Assembly: GCF_000423605.1 (NCBI RefSeq)
Contig: NZ_AUIH01000029.1
Coordinates: 1-55,932, forward strand
Source: Saccharospirillum impatiens DSM 12546
GTDB lineage: Bacteria; Pseudomonadota; Gammaproteobacteria; Pseudomonadales; Natronospirillaceae
Direction of reading: 5' to 3'
Length of the DNA: 55,932 bases
Shown: positions 50,213 to 55,932 of the stretch, one piece after another
Numbering within the stretch: position 1 is the stretch's first letter
Layout: every line of letters starts with the position of its first letter
Position numbers and translations under genes: made by a program
Notes under the pieces: generated by a model
What the model was told of the DNA's origin: nothing
Seen by the model: only the letters and a program-made list of their open reading frames with translations
Databases searched by the model: none

Positions 50213-51076
50213 GTGCTAACCCTGCCCGCGCCCGCGAAACTGAACCTTATGCTTCACATTGTCGGTCGCCGGCCGGATGGTTATCACAGCCTGCAAACGC
50301 TGTTTCAACTGCTCGATTCCGGCGACGTTCTGACACTGGAGGCTCGCCCCGGTCCGGACATCGAACTGTCTTGCACCACCCCCGAACTGGCCACAGCGGA
50401 TAACCTCGTGATGCGTGCTGCCCGGGCTCTGCAGGCATACACCAAGTGCCAATCAGGGGCCCGACTGCATCTGGATAAACGTCTGCCATTCGGTGGTGGC
50501 CTGGGTGGTGGAAGTTCTGACTGTGCGACGGCTCTTTTGGGGTTGAATCACCTCTGGTCGCTGAACCTCTCGGTCGATGTGCTGGCGAGCATAGGCCTGT
50601 CTCTGGGGGCCGATGTCCCTGTGTTCGTGCGCGGACATTCCGCCTGGGCCGAAGGCATCGGCGAGGTACTAACACCCGTTGAAATGCCTGAACACTGGTT
50701 TGTGGTGGTAAACCCGAGTATTCACGTCAGCACGGCCACATTGTTCGGCCATCCTCAATTGACACGCCATACCCCAGTCAGCACAATACGCTCCGCACTG
50801 GCCGGGGCAGGACACAACGATTTCGAACCGCTGGTCAGAGCACTCTACCCCGCAATTGACCGAGCCTTTCGTGAGCTCAATGAACTGAGCAACGGCACGG
50901 CCGACACAGTCAGACTCAGCGGGAGCGGATCCTCTATGTTCATAAAGACGCAAAGCGATATGGCAGCCCAACAGATTCTACGCAGCATTAGAGATCAATA
51001 TCCCGGCTACAGCGCCTTTATCGCCCAGGGTGTGAATCAGTCGCCTTTGCAGCGAACCCTGGCCACACAGGCCTGA
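50213..51076 (+). CDS. ispE: 4-diphosphocytidyl-2-C-methyl-D-erythritol kinase
   Basis: 287 residues from a GTG at 50213 with AGGAG 8 nt upstream. GHMP kinase: AKLNLMLHIVGRRPDGYHSL at the N-terminus, the ATP loop PFGGGLGGGSSDCATALL (about 86-103) and a C-terminal SGSGSSMF motif. It phosphorylates CDP-methylerythritol in the MEP isoprenoid pathway. It starts a block of housekeeping genes on the plus strand. The usual upstream lolB is missing. Confidence 0.96.
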   Translation: MLTLPAPAKLNLMLHIVGRRPDGYHSLQTLFQLLDSGDVLTLEARPGPDIELSCTTPELATADNLVMRAARALQAYTKCQSGARLHLDKRLPFGGGLGGGSSDCATALLGLNHLWSLNLSVDVLASIGLSLGADVPVFVRGHSAWAEGIGEVLTPVEMPEHWFVVVNPSIHVSTATLFGHPQLTRHTPVSTIRSALAGAGHNDFEPLVRALYPAIDRAFRELNELSNGTADTVRLSGSGSSMFIKTQSDMAAQQILRSIRDQYPGYSAFIAQGVNQSPLQRTLATQA

Positions 51077-51094
51077 TCGCAACACCGGTTTCCA

Positions 51095-51157
51095 GACAGG
51101 TGGTTGCGAGAACCACCTGTCGTACGTTCAAGTAAACGCCAACAAAGGTGGTTCGAA
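51095..51157 (+). promoter_or_regulatory. Structured leader of prs with alternative pairings
   Basis: GACAGGTGGTT (51095-51105) and AACCACCTGTC (51111-51121) form a perfect 11-bp hairpin with loop GCGAG. The octamer AGGTGGTT of the left arm recurs at 51146-51153, overlapping the prs ribosome site (AAGGTGG, 51145-51151). AACCACCT can therefore pair with either copy: upstream, freeing the ribosome site, or downstream, covering it. It occupies the place where a glutamine tRNA gene often stands in related genomes. Confidence 0.6.
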
Positions 51158-52096
51158 GTGTCAAAAATGATGGTATTCACGGGGAGTGCCAACCCCGAAC
51201 TCGCCAACCAGGTGGTTGAGCGTCTCTGCATTCCCATGGGTGACGCCACCATTACCCAGTTCAGCGATGGTGAAACCGCCATTGACATCAATGAGAACGT
51301 CCGGGGTGCCGACGTTTTCATCATTCAACCTACCTGCGCACCAACCAACGACAACCTAATGGAAGTCATCTTACTGGCGGACGCCCTGCGCCGCGCTTCT
51401 GCAGGTCGGATCACGGCGGTAATGCCGTATTTTGGCTACGCCCGCCAGGACCGCCGTCCGCGCAGCTCACGTGTTCCCATTTCAGCCAAGGTGGTGGCAG
51501 ACATGCTCACTGTGGTCGGCATCGACCGCATTCTGACTGTTGACTTGCACGCTGACCAGATTCAGGGGTTCTTCAGCATTCCGGTCGACAACATCTATGG
51601 TTCGCCTATTTTACTCGACGACATCCAGCGTCAGGATTTTGAAGATTTAATTGTAGTATCACCCGACGTGGGCGGCGTTGTGCGCGCCCGGGCGGTTGCC
51701 AAGCAATTGGGGGCTGACCTTGCCATCATCGACAAACGTCGACCTCAGGCCAATCAGGCCGAAATCATGCACATCATCGGCGATGTGAAGGATCGCACCT
51801 GCGTCATTGTCGATGACATGGTCGACACCGCTGGCACGCTTTGCCAGGCCGCAGAAGCACTGGTCAAACACGGGGCCCGTAAAGTGGTCGCCTACGCCGT
51901 GCACCCGGTGCTCAGTGGCCCCGCTGTTGAGCGTATCGCCGGTTCAAATCTGGAATTGGTGGTGACCGATACGATTCCCCTCTCGGATGCGGCAAAAAAC
52001 TGTGCTAATATCCGCCAGCTTTCTATGGCAGGGATTCTAGCTGAGTCCATGCGCCGTGTTAGCAATGAGGAATCAATCAGTGCAATGTTCCGTTAA
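51158..52096 (+). CDS. prs: Ribose-phosphate pyrophosphokinase
   Basis: 312 residues from a GTG at 51158, which gives the family N-terminus ([16 protein letters not shown]); AAGG lies 9 nt upstream. Conserved parts: [36 protein letters not shown] with the flexible-loop residues, [10 protein letters not shown], and the PRPP-binding [14 protein letters not shown]. It makes PRPP from ribose 5-phosphate and ATP for nucleotide, histidine and NAD synthesis. It lies between ispE and rplY, as in pseudomonads. Confidence 0.97.
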   Translation: MSKMMVFTGSANPELANQVVERLCIPMGDATITQFSDGETAIDINENVRGADVFIIQPTCAPTNDNLMEVILLADALRRASAGRITAVMPYFGYARQDRRPRSSRVPISAKVVADMLTVVGIDRILTVDLHADQIQGFFSIPVDNIYGSPILLDDIQRQDFEDLIVVSPDVGGVVRARAVAKQLGADLAIIDKRRPQANQAEIMHIIGDVKDRTCVIVDDMVDTAGTLCQAAEALVKHGARKVVAYAVHPVLSGPAVERIAGSNLELVVTDTIPLSDAAKNCANIRQLSMAGILAESMRRVSNEESISAMFR

Positions 52097-52164
52097 TTCG
52101 AAGCATTTACCGACTTTTCCCAGCTAAATTCGCCTATCGGGAGTCACCCGATACTTTTAAAAAC

Positions 52165-52198
52165 GGTACCGCCCAGACTGGTCGCGGTCTGTGGTACC
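52165..52198 (+). promoter_or_regulatory. Hairpin in the rplY leader
   Basis: GGTACC (52165) pairs with GGTACC (52198), and CAGAC pairs with GTCTG inside it. It ends 18 nt before the rplY start codon. It lacks a T run. A role in L25 autoregulation is possible, but nothing more supports it. Confidence 0.45.
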
Positions 52199-52216
52199 TA
52201 TATTTGGAGAAACACC

Positions 52217-52852
52217 ATGTCCGATTCTTTTGCATTAAACGCCGAAGTGCGTGAGCTTGCAGGAAAGGGTGCGAGCCGCCGCCTGCGTAAAGAAGGCAAA
52301 GTACCTGCCATCATTTACGGTGGCGCCAAAAACCGCAAGCCGACCAGCCTGACACTGGAAGCTCGTGAACTGGTCAAGGCACTGAAAAACGAAGCCTTCT
52401 TTTCTCACGTCCTGACCATCAACATCGATGGCAAGGAAGAACAGGCCATTTTGATGGACCTTCAGCGCCACCCTGCCAAGGGTCACCCGCTGCACGCTGA
52501 CTTTGAGCGAGTTACCAAGTCAAGCGTGGTCCACAAAAAGGTACCGTTGCACTTCACTAACGAAGACCAGTGCAAAGCGGTGAAACTGCAAGGTGGCAAG
52601 ATCCAGCACAGCGCCACTGACGTTGACATCACCTGCAAAGTCAGTGACCTGCCTGAGTTCATCGAAGTCGACATGGCCAAGATTGAATTGGGCACTGTCC
52701 TTCACCTGAGTGACCTTGTGTTACCCAAGGGTGTCGAACTGGTTGAATTGAACAAAGGCGCCGATCATGACGCGCCCGTCGTATCCATCGTCAAGCCTGC
52801 CGGCATCATTGACGATGCAGATGACGCAGAAGAAGACGCCGCTGAAGAATAA
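52217..52852 (+). CDS. rplY: 50S ribosomal protein L25 (general stress protein Ctc form)
   Basis: 211 residues, the long two-domain form. The N-terminal L25 domain (about 1-93; GKGASRRLRKEGKVPAIIYG, LHADFERV) binds 5S rRNA. The C-terminal TL5-like beta domain is about 100-190. The protein ends in an acidic tail (DDADDAEEDAAEE). GGAG lies before the ATG. The terminator at 52872 separates it from pth. Confidence 0.96.
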   Translation: MSDSFALNAEVRELAGKGASRRLRKEGKVPAIIYGGAKNRKPTSLTLEARELVKALKNEAFFSHVLTINIDGKEEQAILMDLQRHPAKGHPLHADFERVTKSSVVHKKVPLHFTNEDQCKAVKLQGGKIQHSATDVDITCKVSDLPEFIEVDMAKIELGTVLHLSDLVLPKGVELVELNKGADHDAPVVSIVKPAGIIDDADDAEEDAAEE

Positions 52853-52871
52853 GCGCCGTCTTCGGACTGTT

Positions 52872-52896
52872 AAAAGGGCCTCTGGGCCCTTTTTTT
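52872..52896 (+). terminator. Terminator after rplY
   Basis: AAAAGGGCC, loop TCTG, GGCCCTTTT with further Ts to 52896. It is a 9-bp stem with a good T tract. Confidence 0.9.
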
Positions 52897-53010
52897 GCTC
52901 AGGCTGACTGCAACTTCCATGCAGCAGCCTGAGGTTCACCCAGGCAGCTTGGAAAATGAACGCCATTCTCCAAACTGCTTTTATCTTCAAGGTTGCACAG
53001 TGGCACCCTC

Positions 53011-53601
53011 ATGAATGACCCCATTGAGATGATCGTCGGGCTGGGTAACCCCGGAACCCAGTACGACCATACCCGGCACAACGCCGGCTTCGAGTATATT
53101 GATGCCCTGGCTGAATCAGTCGGCGGCCAATGGAAGCTCGACACTAAGTACCAGGCACTGATCACAAAAGTTCGCATCGCCGACTCAGACATCTGGCTGC
53201 TCAAACCCATGGCCTTCATGAACCGCAGCGGCCAAAGTGTTGCAGCCGTCGCCCAGTTCTACAAGATTCCGGTCGAAAGAATCCTGGTCGCCCATGATGA
53301 ACTGGACCTGCCTGCAGGCGTAGCCCGTCTCAAGCAAGGCGGCGGCCACGGTGGTCACAATGGCTTGCGGGACATCATCGCCTGCCTGGCGAACAATCGA
53401 AATTTCTATCGGTTACGCCTGGGCATCGGCCATCCCGGTTCGGCAGGTCAGGTCGTTAATTACGTATTGTCAAAGGCACATCCTGACGACCGTATCAGCC
53501 TGGCCCGAGCCCTCGATGCAGCAGTCGACCAGACGCCATTGTTCGTGGCCGGGCACTGGCAAAAAGCCATGAACCAATTACACCAATTCAAAGCAGACTG
53601 A
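53011..53601 (+). CDS. pth: Peptidyl-tRNA hydrolase
   Basis: 196 residues from the ATG at 53011; an in-frame TTG at 52993 has no usable ribosome site. The motifs [20 protein letters not shown] (with the catalytic histidine), [32 protein letters not shown] and [10 protein letters not shown] are all present. It recycles tRNA from peptidyl-tRNA that drops off ribosomes. The start has only a weak Shine-Dalgarno sequence. ychF begins 25 nt after the stop. Confidence 0.96.
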   Translation: MNDPIEMIVGLGNPGTQYDHTRHNAGFEYIDALAESVGGQWKLDTKYQALITKVRIADSDIWLLKPMAFMNRSGQSVAAVAQFYKIPVERILVAHDELDLPAGVARLKQGGGHGGHNGLRDIIACLANNRNFYRLRLGIGHPGSAGQVVNYVLSKAHPDDRISLARALDAAVDQTPLFVAGHWQKAMNQLHQFKAD

Positions 53602-53626
53602 TCTCTGCCTTCAGGAGACCCTCAGC

Positions 53627-54718
53627 ATGGGCATTAAATGTGGCATCGTCGGACTACCCAATGTCGGTAAATCCACCCTCTTCAACGCCCTGACTCAGGC
53701 GGGTATCGACGCGGAAAACTTCCCGTTCTGCACCATCGAGCCCAATACCGGTGTTGTTCCGGTCCCGGATCCGCGTCAGGACAAGCTGGTCGAGATCGTT
53801 AAACCAGAGCGTACCATCCCGACCACAATGGAATTCGTGGATATTGCCGGCCTGGTAGCGGGTGCTTCTAAGGGTGAAGGCCTGGGGAACCAGTTTCTGG
53901 CCAACATCCGCGAAACCGACGCCATTGCCCATGTTGTCCGGTGTTTTGAAAACGACAACGTGATTCACGTCGCCAATAAAATCGATCCGGCGTCAGACAT
54001 AGAGATCATCAACACCGAGCTGGCTCTGGCAGACCTCGACATGCTTGAAAAACAGTTGCTCAAGCTGCAAAAGAAGGCCAAGGGACAGGACAAGGACGCC
54101 ATCCGTCAGGTAGCCGTACTGGAAAAAGTACGGCCCGCACTCAACGAAGCGCGTCCGATTCGAAGCGTGACGCTGACCGATGATGAAAAAAGCGACCTCA
54201 AGCCGTTCTTTTTCCTGACCACCAAGCCCACGCTCTATATCGCCAATGTCGATGAAGACGGCTTCGAGAATAATCCCATGCTGGACCGCGTTCGGGAAAT
54301 AGCGGCAGAAGAGAATGCGGAGGTCGTAGCCATCTGCAATAAACTCGAATCTGAAATCGCTGAACTGGAAGACGATGAAAAAAACGAGTTTCTGGCCGAT
54401 CTGGGTATGGAAGAACCCGGTTTGAACCGGGTTATTCGAGCAGCCTACTCCCTGCTTGGCTTGCAGACCTATTTTACCGCGGGCGTTAAAGAGGTTCGCG
54501 CCTGGACCGTTAAAGTGGGCGCTACAGCTCCCCAGGCTGCCGGTGTTATTCACACCGACTTTGAAAAAGGCTTTATCCGCTCAGAAACCATCTCTTACGA
54601 TGACTTTGTGGCCTACAACGGCGAAGCTGGCGCAAAAGAAGCAGGCAAGTGGCGCCTGGAAGGTAAGGAATACATTGTTAAAGACGGCGATGTGATGCAT
54701 TTTCGCTTCAACGTCTAG
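53627..54718 (+). CDS. ychF: Redox-responsive ribosome-binding ATPase YchF (OLA1 family)
   Basis: 363 residues, normal length. G1 is [14 protein letters not shown], followed by [12 protein letters not shown] and [21 protein letters not shown] helical hairpin insertion (about 125-200) and a C-terminal TGS domain (about 278-360; [28 protein letters not shown]) complete it. It prefers ATP over GTP in known members and binds ribosomes. AGGAGA precedes the ATG. Probably co-transcribed with pth. Confidence 0.97.
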   Translation: MGIKCGIVGLPNVGKSTLFNALTQAGIDAENFPFCTIEPNTGVVPVPDPRQDKLVEIVKPERTIPTTMEFVDIAGLVAGASKGEGLGNQFLANIRETDAIAHVVRCFENDNVIHVANKIDPASDIEIINTELALADLDMLEKQLLKLQKKAKGQDKDAIRQVAVLEKVRPALNEARPIRSVTLTDDEKSDLKPFFFLTTKPTLYIANVDEDGFENNPMLDRVREIAAEENAEVVAICNKLESEIAELEDDEKNEFLADLGMEEPGLNRVIRAAYSLLGLQTYFTAGVKEVRAWTVKVGATAPQAAGVIHTDFEKGFIRSETISYDDFVAYNGEAGAKEAGKWRLEGKEYIVKDGDVMHFRFNV

Positions 54719-54755
54719 CAGGCCATTGAAATTCTCTGATTTTCAACAGCCAGTG

Positions 54756-54778
54756 CCGGGAACACGGATGTTCCCCGG
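54756..54778 (+). terminator. Hairpin after ychF
   Basis: CCGGGAACA and TGTTCCCCGG form a stem with one bulge and loop CGGA. No T run follows, so termination would be weak or Rho-assisted. Confidence 0.45.
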
Positions 54779-54876
54779 GGAGTCTACCCCCGAATACCCC
54801 CCCACCTTAGTGGAATAGACATTTCCGGTTGGCATGCTAGTTTAGGCAGTAACGTCTCAACAGAAGACCATTATCG

Positions 54877-55932
54877 ATGCTGCCTTCACTACTCTCCGGA
54901 CTCTTTCTGGGCCTCCTCGCCTGGCTGTTGCTCTTCACCCCCCTCGAATCCTGGCAATATGCCATAGCCGTCTCACTCCTGGTCATTGCCAGCCATGAAG
55001 TTCGCCGTCGGCTGAGCGGCCACCAGGTCAAGGCAAACACTCATGATCAACCGATAAGCACAGACTCTGAGTCTCTGACGCACATAGCAGGTGCGGCCCA
55101 GCGCATTGCAATCGGTGGTGCCACACTGTCCAACTTTCTAGACAAACTGGCCCGTGCACTGGCGATGCAGGTTAAACACGCACAACAGGTTGCCAACCGC
55201 ATAGAAGTGCTTGAGTCGTCGGGTGCCCACCTGTCGTCAAACGTCAGCCAATCTCATGAACACGTTTCAATAGCAACACAAGACATGAGCCGTATCGACA
55301 CCGCACTGACCGACATTGCAGGTCAGCGTGATGCCTTGCTGACGCAAATGGAGAGCACAAACGCTGTATTGACCGAATTGAAAGACAAAGCCGATTCCAT
55401 CAGCCACATAACCCACACCATCAATCAGTTGGCCGACCAGACTAATCTGCTTGCATTGAACGCGGCGATCGAGGCAGCACGAGCCGGTGAATATGGTCGC
55501 GGCTTTTCTGTGGTCGCCGATGAAGTGCGCAACCTGGCCAACAAGACCAGTGAAGCCACCAAAGGAATTGAAACCCTGCTCTCCAGAGTCTCTGCAGACA
55601 GCGTCAGCTCCGTTGCGGCCATGTCGACCCTGAGCGATATTGCCAACGCCATGTCAGCTCAAATCAGCCAGGCCAGTGAAGACGTCAACAACACCGCTGA
55701 AAGCACCCGAAAAGCCAGTGAGGCGATGGAGTCGGTCAGCGAGTCACTGATACTATTCGATGAGGCGAAAGGAGGGATAGCAAGTGACGTTACAGCCCTG
55801 CATGATTCCATTACCCGCATCGACAAAGACCTGGAAGAAACCTCGGCTAAAGCGATTCAGTTAAGTCATGAAACCGAAGACATCTTCCGTCAGCTTCACG
55901 ACTTTGAGTTGGACGACCGGAACCATAGAATC
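54877..55932 (+). CDS. Methyl-accepting chemotaxis protein (partial, runs off the window)
   Basis: 352 codons are visible and open to the last base. Two adjacent hydrophobic segments (about 4-22 and 27-42) are separated by only a few residues, so there is no periplasmic ligand domain. A cytoplasmic coiled coil follows, with the highly conserved signalling tip [20 protein letters not shown] (about 183-202) then [20 protein letters not shown]. The tip binds CheA and CheW. This class senses cytoplasmic or membrane-derived signals, or works with a partner. The C-terminus is outside the window. Confidence 0.92.
   Translation, partial: MLPSLLSGLFLGLLAWLLLFTPLESWQYAIAVSLLVIASHEVRRRLSGHQVKANTHDQPISTDSESLTHIAGAAQRIAIGGATLSNFLDKLARALAMQVKHAQQVANRIEVLESSGAHLSSNVSQSHEHVSIATQDMSRIDTALTDIAGQRDALLTQMESTNAVLTELKDKADSISHITHTINQLADQTNLLALNAAIEAARAGEYGRGFSVVADEVRNLANKTSEATKGIETLLSRVSADSVSSVAAMSTLSDIANAMSAQISQASEDVNNTAESTRKASEAMESVSESLILFDEAKGGIASDVTALHDSITRIDKDLEETSAKAIQLSHETEDIFRQLHDFELDDRNHRI

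Noticed and set aside
51077-51157. tRNA-Gln gene expected between ispE and prs
   Set aside because: The gap is only 81 nt and folds as one hairpin, with no cloverleaf, anticodon arm or T-arm sequence.

Overview
The window is about 56 kb of moderately GC-rich DNA from what looks like a marine or halophilic gammaproteobacterium. The evidence is an ispE-prs-rplY-pth-ychF block of typical gammaproteobacterial type, a complete ectoine-degradation set, TRAP transport and methylglyoxal synthase. An Oceanospirillales-type host (Saccharospirillum/Reinekea-like) fits, but that is inference; no rRNA or tRNA gene is present.

Layout. (1) 1-323: the end of an IS66-family element, with its tnpA reading out of the window. 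(2) 384-15758: an assimilatory nitrate/nitrite block. It holds nasT (RNA-binding antiterminator) and nasS (cytoplasmic nitrate sensor), two small unknown proteins, the nitrate ABC transporter nrtA-nrtB-nrtD, a Cache-like membrane protein, two small cysteine-rich proteins, and the reductase operon (FAD electron-transfer protein, nirB, nirD, nasA). Both structural operons carry the same control layout: an NtrC-like site, a sigma-54 -24/-12 element, then a leader with a hexaloop hairpin (A at loop position 1, G at 4) that overlaps the 5' arm of a strong intrinsic terminator. This is the architecture expected for NasT antitermination. (3) 15761-22600, minus strand: ectoine catabolism (doeB2-doeD-doeA-doeC) followed by a secreted SBP-Cache fusion; a 163-bp multi-hairpin palindromic repeat lies between doeA and doeC, and a collapsed copy lies at 6677-6722. 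(4) 23132-33024: single genes, including orphan periplasmic binding proteins, a TauE-like exporter, a beta-barrel plus SPOR protein, a methyltransferase, an Mpo1-like membrane protein, a 55-residue basic protein, a DUF1631 protein and a Gfo/Idh/MocA oxidoreductase. (5) 33193-39104, minus: a beta-glucoside uptake and hydrolysis operon (binding protein, two permeases, GH1) with its LacI-type regulator; a sigma-70 promoter and two identical 14-bp operators 127 bp apart lie between them. (6) 39208-43119: YitT protein, methylglyoxal synthase, VanZ-like protein and a CHASE2 adenylate/guanylate cyclase. (7) 43188-49974, minus: a TRAP-TAXI system (receptor and fused permease) with a sigma-54 promoter, followed by a DctB/DctD-type two-component system. 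(8) 50213-54718: ispE, prs, rplY, pth, ychF, then the start of a chemoreceptor that runs off the window.

How it works together. Nitrogen limitation (NtrC, sigma-54) and nitrate (NasS releasing NasT) should jointly control nitrate import and its reduction to ammonium. Ectoine catabolism gives the cell another nitrogen and carbon source. The most interesting points are the paired NasT leaders, the IS66 insertion just upstream of nasT, the looping-competent LacI operators, a possible mutually exclusive hairpin switch in front of prs, and the dispersed palindromic repeat.
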